A DNA stretch of 14,739 nucleotides from Syntrophorhabdaceae bacterium (lineage in GTDB: Bacteria; Desulfobacterota; Syntrophorhabdia; Syntrophorhabdales; Syntrophorhabdaceae), in NCBI GenBank assembly GCA_026416315.1, contig JAOAFK010000052.1, positions 1-14,739 on the forward strand. The letters are read 5' to 3'. Both the position numbers and the translations under genes were made by a program. Positions 1-6,244 of this stretch are shown here, one piece after another (within the stretch, counting starts at the first letter, position 1; each line of letters starts with the position of its first letter). Below the pieces are notes generated by a model. It made no database searches and had not been told where the DNA came from. It saw nothing but the letters and a program-made list of their open reading frames with translations.

Positions 1-1347
1 TTTTATGAAATCAAAAATCTGCTCTGCTGTCCGTTTACCAATTTTAGGGAAAAGGTTAAGGAGTCTCTTCCATGAAAGCTCATCCCTGTTGTTCACCATA
101 ACCCTTAAAAAAGACACCACATCCTTTATGTGTGCCTGCTCGAAAAATCTTAGCCCGCTTCTAATTTCAAAAGGTATGCCCCTTTTTGTTAGCTCCATCT
201 GTAATTCCATAGACTGGTAATGTGCCCTGTATAATACGGCAATCTGTTCTAAGGGGATGCCATCATCCCTTAACTCAAGAATCCTCTGGGCAACAAATTC
301 AGCCTGCTGGATCACATCCCTCAGATGGGTGAGTACAGGTCTATTTCCGTTTTGTTTAATGCTTTTTAAATTTTTTGTGAATTGCATCTTATTATGTGAT
401 ATCGATGTATTGGCGAGCTTCAGTATTTCAGGTGTGCTCCTGTAGTTTGTTTCAAGTTTATATACCTTTGCATCGGGATACTTTTTTGGAAAATCCATTA
501 TATTTTTAAAATTTGCACCTCTGAAAGAATAGATGCTCTGAGCATCGTCTCCTACAACCATTACATTTCTATTCAACATACCCATAAAATCCACTATTTC
601 TGCTTGTATCCTGTTTGTATCCTGATATTCATCCACAAGGATATGGGAAAAAATACCTGCATAATATTCCCTTAATTCTTTGTTTTCTAAAAGCAATTTA
701 TGCCAATAAAAGAGGAGGTCATCAAAATCCATGGCATTAATATTTTTCTTTTTCTCTGTATAAAGTTTGTGGATGGTTGTCAGTTCTTTTTTTAAACTGA
801 GAAAAAAAGGGAATCTTTCGAACAAGGCGCCTTCAATGGATTCCATGGTGTTTATGGCATAGCTGAATATCTCTTTTATGAGGGAGGCTTTTGGAAAAAA
901 CCTTTCTTTTTTATCAATTTTTGCCTCTTTGATAACCACATCTACCAAGTCCTTTGCATCTTCATTGTCGAGGATCGTAAAGTTTTTATTAAACCCTAAA
1001 AGGTCTGCATGGTGTCTTAAAATCATATTCCCTATATGATGGAATGTCCCTCCCCAAATAAATCTTGTATCTATTTTCAATAACTGTTCGACTCTTCTTA
1101 ACATCTCTCTTGCAGCCTTGTTTGTAAATGTTAAAAGCATAATATTATTCGGTGAAATACCCCTTTCGAGAAGCCTTGCAACCCTGTAAGTAACGACCCG
1201 TGTTTTACCGCTTCCAGCACCTGCTATAACAAGGATGGGGCCATTCTCATGCATGACCACATTTAGCTGTTCCTCATTTAACTCTTTTTCATATTGTATT
1301 AGGGATGTTTTAAGTAATGTATCTCTGTGTATGTAATATTTTTTCAT
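1..1347 (-). CDS. UvrD/PcrA-type superfamily 1 DNA helicase, C-terminus beyond the left edge
   Basis: ATP-dependent 3'-5' DNA helicase of the UvrD/Rep/PcrA family, acting in DNA repair or replication-fork maintenance. I read 449 uninterrupted codons from ATG at 1347 to the window edge; the usual length is about 650-750, so roughly the last third is missing. Visible in order: Q-motif around Q27, Walker A GAGSGKT at residues 43-49, motif Ia TFTNKAA from residue 73, Walker B DEYQD at 239-243, motif III VGDDAQSIYSFRGA from 265, and motif IV NYRST from 301. Motifs V and VI and the C-terminal domain lie outside. No Shine-Dalgarno sequence precedes the ATG, and no other start codon lies between it and the Q-motif. 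A strong promoter sits almost on top of the start, so the mRNA may be leaderless. It is divergent from the envelope genes at 1516. The family is certain; UvrD versus PcrA versus Rep cannot be decided. Confidence 0.93.
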   Translation of the reverse strand, partial: MKKYYIHRDTLLKTSLIQYEKELNEEQLNVVMHENGPILVIAGAGSGKTRVVTYRVARLLERGISPNNIMLLTFTNKAAREMLRRVEQLLKIDTRFIWGGTFHHIGNMILRHHADLLGFNKNFTILDNEDAKDLVDVVIKEAKIDKKERFFPKASLIKEIFSYAINTMESIEGALFERFPFFLSLKKELTTIHKLYTEKKKNINAMDFDDLLFYWHKLLLENKELREYYAGIFSHILVDEYQDTNRIQAEIVDFMGMLNRNVMVVGDDAQSIYSFRGANFKNIMDFPKKYPDAKVYKLETNYRSTPEILKLANTSISHNKMQFTKNLKSIKQNGNRPVLTHLRDVIQQAEFVAQRILELRDDGIPLEQIAVLYRAHYQSMELQMELTKRGIPFEIRSGLRFFEQAHIKDVVSFLRVMVNNRDELSWKRLLNLFPKIGKRTAEQIFDFIK

Positions 1348-1355
1348 GGGTGTAA

Positions 1356-1384
1356 ATTATGCGTTATGTTTTATTTTATGTCAA
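1356..1384 (-). promoter_or_regulatory. sigma-70 type promoter for the helicase gene
   Basis: On the minus strand, TTGACA (1384-1379) is followed after exactly 17 bases by CATAAT (1361-1356). The -35 is perfect and the -10 matches five of six. The predicted transcription start, about 1349, lies only one or two bases before the ATG at 1347, which implies a leaderless or near-leaderless transcript. Confidence 0.6.
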
Positions 1385-1453
1385 TTACTTTACATTTGTT
1401 TATCAGGTGCTATATTTTATAAAAAGAGAAAAATTAAAACAAACCGTTTTTTA

Positions 1454-1482
1454 TTGAAGCTTTTCTAAAACTTTGTTAGCAT
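1454..1482 (+). promoter_or_regulatory. possible sigma-70 type promoter for the 1516 gene
   Basis: TTGAAG (1454-1459), a 17-base spacer, then TAGCAT (1477-1482). Each box matches four of six consensus bases. The predicted transcript would start near 1489, after the upstream in-frame TTG at 1483, which favours the ATG at 1516 as the true start. Confidence 0.35.
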
Positions 1483-1515
1483 TTGATTATAAAAAAGATG
1501 CTATATGGGGGTATT

Positions 1516-1947
1516 ATGAACAGTATATTTTTGGGCATCATCACAGCATGTTTTTTATTCCTTGTAATTGTTATAGGCTATTTTTTAAAAGAGATCAAAA
1601 ATTCCATTAAAAATTTGGAAGACAAAGTAGTTTCAACAATGACAAATCTTGAGAAAAAGATAGATGCAATGGAAAATTCTCTAAATCCTACATTCAATGA
1701 GCTGCCTAAAGCTATATCGAGTTTTAAAAACTTTGTTGATGTAGCAACAGAGATAACCTATGATGTAAAAGAACTTACAGAATCTTTAAGGGATTTGGGT
1801 TATAACATAAAGGCCATAAGCGCATCCGTTGAAAGAATAACCTCCATTAGCGCAAAGGAGGTATCTGGAATAAAGGCAGGTTTAGAAGCTGCTTACAATG
1901 TGCTTTCAAGGTATTATATTAATAAATGGGGTAAAAAACAAACTTAA
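1516..1947 (+). CDS. DUF948-like single-pass membrane protein
   Basis: Small envelope protein of unknown function. Residues 3-22 form one hydrophobic membrane segment (SIFLGIITACFLFLVIVIGY). The remaining roughly 120 residues are polar and predicted helical or coiled-coil, with heptad-like IKNLEDKV and TNLEKKIDAMENSL stretches and a later SASVERITSI region. This layout resembles DUF948 proteins. I chose ATG 1516 (143 residues) because a purine-rich GGGGG ribosome-binding site (1507-1511) sits just upstream; an in-frame TTG at 1483 would add 11 residues but probably lies ahead of the transcription start. It is followed 18 bases later by the YtxH-like gene and then by a permease, and the three look like one operon. 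The family call rests on architecture and sequence style, not on a catalytic motif. Confidence 0.72.
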   Translation: MNSIFLGIITACFLFLVIVIGYFLKEIKNSIKNLEDKVVSTMTNLEKKIDAMENSLNPTFNELPKAISSFKNFVDVATEITYDVKELTESLRDLGYNIKAISASVERITSISAKEVSGIKAGLEAAYNVLSRYYINKWGKKQT

Positions 1948-1965
1948 TAAAGGAGGTTTTATATT

Positions 1966-2274
1966 ATGTTGCATGAAGAAAAAAGATTTGGCGCAGGTTC
2001 AGTTATCCTTTCTTTCTTTATTGGAGGCCTGATAGGGGCAGGAATTGCCCTTCTTGTGGCACCTAAATCAGGGGCTGAAACGAGAAAGCAGATAAAGGAA
2101 TTTGCTGAAGATGCAAAGGAAAAGGCAGGATCCTATATTGAAAAGGTGAAAGAAAAGGCATCTGCGGCTGTAGAAAAGGGTAAGGAATTCATAGAAAAAG
2201 AGAAATCCATTATAAAATCTGCTGTGGAGGCAGGAAAAGAAGCATACGAGAGGGAAAAGGAAAAAGAGGCATAA
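1966..2274 (+). CDS. YtxH-like (gas-vesicle GvpP-like) small envelope protein
   Basis: 102-residue protein. A short N-terminus is followed by a glycine-rich hydrophobic segment (residues about 10-33, with FIGGLIGAGIALLVAPKSG) and then a long lysine/glutamate-rich amphipathic helix with repeated KEKA/VEKGKE blocks. The glycine-rich membrane segment followed by an APKSGAETR-type turn is the signature of YtxH domain proteins, often annotated as general stress or gas-vesicle-like proteins; the biochemical function is unknown. A near-perfect Shine-Dalgarno AAAGGAGG (1949-1956) precedes the ATG by nine bases, so this is probably the best translated gene of the three-gene group. The C-terminal charged helix is nearly free of aromatic and cysteine residues. 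Confidence 0.8.
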   Translation: MLHEEKRFGAGSVILSFFIGGLIGAGIALLVAPKSGAETRKQIKEFAEDAKEKAGSYIEKVKEKASAAVEKGKEFIEKEKSIIKSAVEAGKEAYEREKEKEA

Positions 2275-2311
2275 ATAACGCTATCGAATAAAATTTATAA
2301 GGTGAATAAAA

Positions 2312-3361
2312 ATAGAGAGAGATAGATTCTATACCCTAACCCTTATTTTTCTTGTACTTTTTTTTGGTTACATCACCTATCTTGTTTTAAAACCCTTTGT
2401 AGGTGCCATATCATGGGGTATAGTACTCTCTCTTGTTTTTTATCCTGTCTATAGCTTTCTTTTAAGATATGTAAAAAACAGTACCATTTCTTCTGTAATC
2501 ACCCTTTTGCTAATTATTAGTATTATTTTGGGACCTTTCATGTATCTTGCATACCTAATCACCCAGGAGATAAATTTATTGATTGATTATATAAAATCCC
2601 ATGAATTAACTACCCTGGATAAAATCCTTCAGTATCCATTAATAAAAGGCATTACAAAAAAAATACTCAATATCTTCAATATGACACAGGCAGAGTTAAA
2701 AAAAGCCATCATAACAAACCTTACTGAATTAGGTAAAGACATGCTGGGTAGAATCACAAGCAATCTCGGTAACATTATATCAGTTCTAATAGATATTGTT
2801 TTTGTTTTTCTTACTGTTTTTTTTCTTCTCCTTGATGGTCCAAAATTTTTAAATAAGATTCAGGATTATATGCCATTTTCAAAAAACCAAAAGGAAAAAC
2901 TTATAAAACAGATAAAAGATATAATCATTTCAACAATTTATGGTGGTGTCACTGTAGCATTCATTCAAGGTCTAATAGGAGGGATATCATTTTCTATATT
3001 AGGGATACAATCCGCGGTCTTCTGGGGTCTTTGTATGTTTTTTGCATCTTTTGTACCCATTCTGGGTACATTTATTATCTGGGGTCCTGCGGCGGCATAT
3101 CTCTTTTTAAATGGCTTTATCTTGAAAGGCTTTATTCTGATCCTCATAGGCATATTTATAATAAGCATGGTTGACAATATCTTGAGACCCCTTATTGTTA
3201 AAGGAAAGACTAAATTACCTACCATTCTGATTTTTTTCAGTATATTAGGCGGTATCAAATTGTTTGGTTTCATAGGCTTTATTATGGGGCCCCTAATACT
3301 GGCACTGTTTATTTCTTTATTTGAAATTTTCAGATATTCAGAATATAAAGAAAAACTCTAA
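2312..3361 (+). CDS. AI-2E family (PerM/YdiK-type) membrane permease with a non-canonical start
   Basis: Polytopic inner-membrane protein of the AI-2E transporter superfamily, whose members are proposed exporters or Na+/H+ antiporters. Family hallmarks are present: an N-terminal hydrophobic region with LVLKPFVGAISWG, a central soluble stretch, the C-terminal block GGVTVAFIQGLIGG, FVPILGTFIIWGPAA, and the DNILRPLIVKGK motif followed by two more hydrophobic segments. Read from 2312 it has 349 residues, normal for the family; the first canonical in-frame start (TTG 2507) would remove about 65 residues, including conserved transmembrane sequence. The only good ribosome-binding site, TAAGGTGA (2298-2305), is correctly spaced for the ATA at 2312, with an in-frame TGA just upstream at 2303. 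So either ATA initiates, or an ATG has mutated, or a small frameshift exists after GTG 2302. The substrate is not predictable. Confidence 0.82.
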   Translation: MERDRFYTLTLIFLVLFFGYITYLVLKPFVGAISWGIVLSLVFYPVYSFLLRYVKNSTISSVITLLLIISIILGPFMYLAYLITQEINLLIDYIKSHELTTLDKILQYPLIKGITKKILNIFNMTQAELKKAIITNLTELGKDMLGRITSNLGNIISVLIDIVFVFLTVFFLLLDGPKFLNKIQDYMPFSKNQKEKLIKQIKDIIISTIYGGVTVAFIQGLIGGISFSILGIQSAVFWGLCMFFASFVPILGTFIIWGPAAAYLFLNGFILKGFILILIGIFIISMVDNILRPLIVKGKTKLPTILIFFSILGGIKLFGFIGFIMGPLILALFISLFEIFRYSEYKEKL

Positions 3362-3408
3362 TTAATTTATTCTTGAACAAAGCCTGCCTTAAATGTTATA
3401 GGTTATGC

Positions 3409-3726
3409 ATGAGAGGAGATTATCTGTTATACCTAAAGGTAGGCGATTATGTCTTTCACAAACACTATAAAAGATGGGGTATAGGTATTGTAGTTGAGGA
3501 AAGACGGTCAGAACTCCCTGGTGGTTTTTGTTATGTTCGAGTGGATTTCGAAGATGGACAGACAAGGGTCTTTGACAACAATTTTAAAAGTAATGGATGC
3601 TGTTATTATGCAGGGGTGGAAAAGATAGATATACCTGTTGAAATCAAAGAAAAGAAAGAAAAGGAGATAAAGATAAAAATCAAAAGGACAAACAGCAATA
3701 ATTGCAAGAGGTTAAAAGGCAAATAA
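3409..3726 (+). CDS. small beta-domain protein, DUF3553-like, function unknown
   Basis: Protein of about 105 residues. The N-terminal two thirds reads as a small beta barrel: LKVGDYVFHKHYKRWGIG, then EDGQTRVFDN and a cysteine pair (CCYY). The G-D-x-V-x-H...W-G-x-G-x-V pattern resembles DUF3553 and Tudor/CarD-like domains, which bind nucleic acids or proteins; I cannot confirm the family. The tail is highly basic (KEKKEKEIKIKIKR). The start is uncertain: TTG 3373 has no ribosome-binding site, ATG 3409 has a weak AGG six bases upstream, and a strong AGAGGAG (3412-3418) points to CTG 3424. I give ATG 3409. The stop is separated by one base from the selD start, so the two are almost surely co-transcribed and may be translationally coupled. 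Confidence 0.6.
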   Translation: MRGDYLLYLKVGDYVFHKHYKRWGIGIVVEERRSELPGGFCYVRVDFEDGQTRVFDNNFKSNGCCYYAGVEKIDIPVEIKEKKEKEIKIKIKRTNSNNCKRLKGK

Positions 3727-3727
3727 A

Positions 3728-4753
3728 ATGGAGATCAAACTCACAAAATATGTAAAAGGTGCCGGATGAGCATCTAAAATAGGTCCGGGTGACCTTTCAA
3801 ATATACTCTGTGGGATTGACGTCCCTTCTGATGAAAATGTCATTGTTGGCATAGAAGGGTTTGAGGATGCGGGTGTATATAAAATAAACAATGAAGTAGC
3901 CATTGTCCAGACTGTTGATTTTTTTACACCTATTGTAGATGACCCATATGCTTTTGGACAGATTGCTGCTGCCAATGCTTTAAGTGATATCTATGCCATG
4001 GGTGCCACGCCGAAAACAGCATTAAATATTGTCTGTTTTTCTATAAAGACATTTGGTGCACAGGTTCTAAAAGAGATATTACGAGGTGGTATTGATAAAA
4101 TAAAGGAGGCAGGCGTTTCATTGCTTGGGGGCCATAGTGTTGAAGATGAAGAAACAAAATATGGTCTATGCATAACAGGTTTTGTTCATCCTGATAAAAT
4201 TATTAGAAACGAAGGTTCAAAACCAGATGATATCTTGATTCTCACAAAGCCTCTTGGAACAGGGATACTCAATACCGGTATCAAGGCAAACATGCTTGAA
4301 AAAGATTCTGTCAGTAATCTTATAAATATAATGGCATCTCTAAACAAAAAGGCAGGGGATATAATAAAAACAGTAAGAGTTCATGCTGCTACAGATGTAA
4401 CGGGTTTTGGTCTGGCAGGTCATTTGAAGGAGATGATCAAAGAAGATATTGGGGTTGAGCTCTACAAAGAGAACATACCTTATTTTAAAGAAGCACCTGA
4501 ACTTGCCAGCATGGGTATAATTCCTGGCGGTTTATACAGGAACCGGGATTTTTATAGCCCATATATAAAGGGAGAAAAAACAGGGTTCATCTACGACCTC
4601 ATATTTGATCCCCAGACTTCAGGTGGGCTTTTATTTGCTCTCCATCCAGAGGACATCGATTTATTTAAAAATAATGCAGATTCATCAAGGCTTGATTACT
4701 GGATAGTAGGAAGATTTATAAAAGAGCCTAAAGGAAAAATAATACTACAATAA
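3728..4753 (+). CDS. selD: selenide, water dikinase (SelD), selenocysteine-containing
   Basis: Makes selenophosphate from selenide and ATP, the selenium donor for selenocysteine and selenouridine synthesis. From ATG 3728 the frame reads through an in-frame TGA at 3767-3769 and continues to 4753, giving 341 residues, the normal SelD length. Around the TGA the protein reads GAG-U-ASKIGPGDL: U14 sits where the catalytic Cys/Sec of SelD lies, with the essential lysine at K17. Downstream are the conserved VDFFTPIVDDPYAFGQIAAANALSDIYAMG block, GGHSVEDEE, TDVTGFGLAGHL and FDPQTSGGLL. A hairpin just after the TGA fits a bacterial SECIS element. A caller that treats TGA as stop would start this gene at an internal codon such as 3998 and lose the active site. 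AAAAGG (3714-3719) is the likely ribosome-binding site, inside the preceding gene. Confidence 0.96.
3781..3795 (+). promoter_or_regulatory. bacterial SECIS-like hairpin for Sec insertion in selD
   Basis: AGGTC (3781-3785) and GACCT (3791-3795) form a perfect five-pair stem around the loop CGGGT, which begins 16 bases after the TGA. A short stem with a G/U-containing apical loop 3' of the UGA, inside the coding frame, is what SelB recognises in bacteria. The stem can be lengthened by two A-T pairs across a bulged T3780. The stem and its position are seen directly; SelB binding is inferred. Confidence 0.6.
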
Positions 4754-4804
4754 AAATCAGTATTAATAAAATTTAAATTTGAATCAAATATCCTGTATAT
4801 TAAT

Positions 4805-5725
4805 ATGATGGATCTCAAATATACGGCATCCATTTTTGCCACAGGAATGGCGGGTTTACTTTCTTTAAGTAAATTTGCCATAGGTTTGTGCTCCGGTTCA
4901 ATGGCTGTTATATCATCAGGCCTTGATAGTTTACTTGATACCTTCATCTCTGGTATGAATTTTTTTGCCATTAAAAAGGCTTCTATGCCACCTGATAATA
5001 CACACCACTATGGTCACGGAAAGATTGAAAACTTTTCAGCATTGATTGAATCTTTAATTATTATAGGTGCTGGCATAATAATTCTCTATAATGCTGTCTA
5101 CAGGTTTGTAAAAAAAGTTCCTGTGAAATATACGGTGCTTGATTTACCCATTATGATTTTTTCTCTTTTCTTTAGTTTCATTATTACCTATGTTTTAAGA
5201 ACTGCAGGTAAAAAAACAGGTTCTATAGCATTAAATGCTGATGCAGTCCATTATGCAAGTGACATTTATACTAATTCTGGAGCTATAATTGCCATAGCAT
5301 TAACCTATTTAACAGGTTATCAACACTTTGATTTTGCCTTTGCCTTGATAATAGGCATTATTATTATCTTTTCTACATTCAAGATTTTTTTAGACAGCAT
5401 TTCCGGGCTTATGGATAAAAGTATACCTGAGGATGCGGAAGGTAAAATTAAAGAGATTATCGAGATGCTACCTTTTCCATATGCGGGTTTTCATAAATTA
5501 AGAACAAGGACTTCTGGAAGCAAAAAGTATATAGATTTCCATTTACTGGTATGCCGGGAAAGTGATATAAATAAGGCACACGAAGTGGCTGAGAAAGTTG
5601 AGGCCGAATTAAAGGAACATCTATCGATAGATGCCACAATCCATATAGAGCCCTGTAAGAGTGAATGTGATATGACTGAAAATACATGTAATTTAAAGAT
5701 GAAGGAAAAAAATAAGGATATTTAG
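4805..5725 (+). CDS. cation diffusion facilitator (CDF) metal efflux protein
   Basis: Inner-membrane divalent-cation/proton antiporter of the CDF family (FieF/YiiP-like; Zn2+, Fe2+, Mn2+ or similar). Six hydrophobic segments are followed by a cytoplasmic domain. Metal-site residues match YiiP: D41 and D45 in SSGLDSLLDTF (TM2) and H149 and D153 in ADAVHYASDIYTN (TM5), a DD-HD set. The family HHYGHGKIEN motif (67-76) follows TM2. The cytoplasmic domain contains HKLRTRTSGSKKYIDFHLLV and ends in a cysteine-bearing tail with C284, C288 and C295, unusual for the family and a possible extra metal ligand set. Length 306 is typical. Start is ATG 4805 or the adjacent ATG 4808; no Shine-Dalgarno is visible and a TATATT at 4796-4801 sits just upstream, so the start may be leaderless. 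Substrate metal is unresolved. Confidence 0.93.
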   Translation: MMDLKYTASIFATGMAGLLSLSKFAIGLCSGSMAVISSGLDSLLDTFISGMNFFAIKKASMPPDNTHHYGHGKIENFSALIESLIIIGAGIIILYNAVYRFVKKVPVKYTVLDLPIMIFSLFFSFIITYVLRTAGKKTGSIALNADAVHYASDIYTNSGAIIAIALTYLTGYQHFDFAFALIIGIIIIFSTFKIFLDSISGLMDKSIPEDAEGKIKEIIEMLPFPYAGFHKLRTRTSGSKKYIDFHLLVCRESDINKAHEVAEKVEAELKEHLSIDATIHIEPCKSECDMTENTCNLKMKEKNKDI

Positions 5726-5730
5726 AATTA

Positions 5731-5759
5731 TTGACTTTATTTTTTAACTTTCTTATAAT
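5731..5759 (+). promoter_or_regulatory. near-consensus sigma-70 promoter
   Basis: TTGACT (5731-5736), a spacer of exactly 17 bases, and a perfect TATAAT (5754-5759). The predicted start is near 5766, about 14 bases before the ATG of the small cysteine gene at 5780. This is one of the strongest-looking housekeeping promoters in the window and argues that the two small genes downstream are real. Confidence 0.72.
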
Positions 5760-5779
5760 GTGAAAGCTGATATTTTCGG

Positions 5780-5953
5780 ATGATAAAAACACTGAAATGT
5801 GAAAAATATAACGAAATCATAGATACTGAGAAAAATCTTTGTTTTCAAATAAATGACTTTTGCCAGTATAGAGATACATGTGTCATAAACTTTCTTTATA
5901 AAGAATCACTAAAATGCCATAATAAAAAGGAGGAGCGAATTGAGAATACCTGA
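5780..5953 (+). CDS. small cysteine-containing protein, function unknown
   Basis: 57-residue frame from ATG 5780 to TGA 5951-5953. It contains five cysteines (C7, C21, C28, C34, C46) in an acidic/basic mixed sequence without hydrophobic segments; the spacing C-x6-C-x5-C suggests a metal- or cluster-binding miniprotein or a disulfide-poor cytosolic fold, but I recognise no family. Support for being a gene comes from the near-consensus promoter just upstream and the tight overlap with the next gene: its last codons overlap the start of the zinc-ribbon gene by 14 bases and carry that gene's ribosome-binding site. The ribosome-binding site before its own ATG is weak. It could alternatively be a leader peptide. 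Confidence 0.5.
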   Translation: MIKTLKCEKYNEIIDTEKNLCFQINDFCQYRDTCVINFLYKESLKCHNKKEERIENT

Positions 5954-6119
5954 TGAATATATATGCGATACATGTGGTTATGTCTTTTTATCCTGTGAAA
6001 CAAAAAATATTTTCTGCCCTGAGTGTGGCAGCAGCATGGTTATCAAAGAGATAAGCTTTGAAGAATTTCTTGACGAAGATGCCTTTACACATATAAAGAT
6101 GGGCTTATTGGGAAAATAA
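5940..6119 (+). CDS. small zinc-ribbon protein
   Basis: 59-residue protein starting at TTG 5940, preceded by a strong AAAGGAGGAG ribosome-binding site (5927-5935). Two CxxC knuckles, CDTC (C9, C12) and CPEC (C26, C29), form a classic rubredoxin-like zinc ribbon: DEYICDTCGYVF ... NIFCPECGSS. The rest is an acidic helical tail (EEFLDEDAF). Such proteins often act as small adaptors or nucleic-acid/protein binding modules; no specific role can be assigned. It overlaps the preceding small cysteine-rich gene by 14 bases, which suggests translational coupling, and is transcribed from the 5731 promoter. It is too short for many gene callers, but the ribosome-binding site and the paired knuckles make it convincing. 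Confidence 0.75.
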   Translation: MRIPDEYICDTCGYVFLSCETKNIFCPECGSSMVIKEISFEEFLDEDAFTHIKMGLLGK

Positions 6120-6155
6120 ATTAAAAAGCAAAATATCGTCCCTAAACAAGTTCGT

Positions 6156-6171
6156 ATCTAATTTTTTAGAT
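6156..6171 (+). repeat. AT-rich inverted repeat, possible weak terminator
   Basis: ATCTAA (6156-6161), loop TTTT, TTAGAT (6166-6171): a perfect six-pair stem 36 bases after the zinc-ribbon gene. It has only two G-C pairs and no clean downstream T-run, so termination is uncertain. A further copy of the arm sequence, AATCTAA, occurs near 6221. Confidence 0.3.
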
Positions 6172-6244
6172 TTAACCATATTGTTCCATAGCATGCGAAA
6201 ATATAAGATTTTTATTTTTTTAATCTAAACTTTATGTTTTTACC

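Noticed and set aside
1483..1515. TTG 1483 as the start of the DUF948-like protein
   Set aside because: No ribosome-binding site, and it probably lies ahead of the transcription start; ATG 1516 has a GGGGG site and a cleaner membrane segment.
2965..3273. Minus-strand frame of 102 codons inside the permease gene
   Set aside because: It lies opposite conserved AI-2E sequence, has no ribosome-binding site and no recognisable domain; it is a shadow of the coding strand.
3998..4753. SelD as a 251-residue protein starting at an internal ATG
   Set aside because: Homologous SelD sequence continues upstream through the TGA to ATG 3728, including the active site, so the short version is an artefact of reading TGA as stop.
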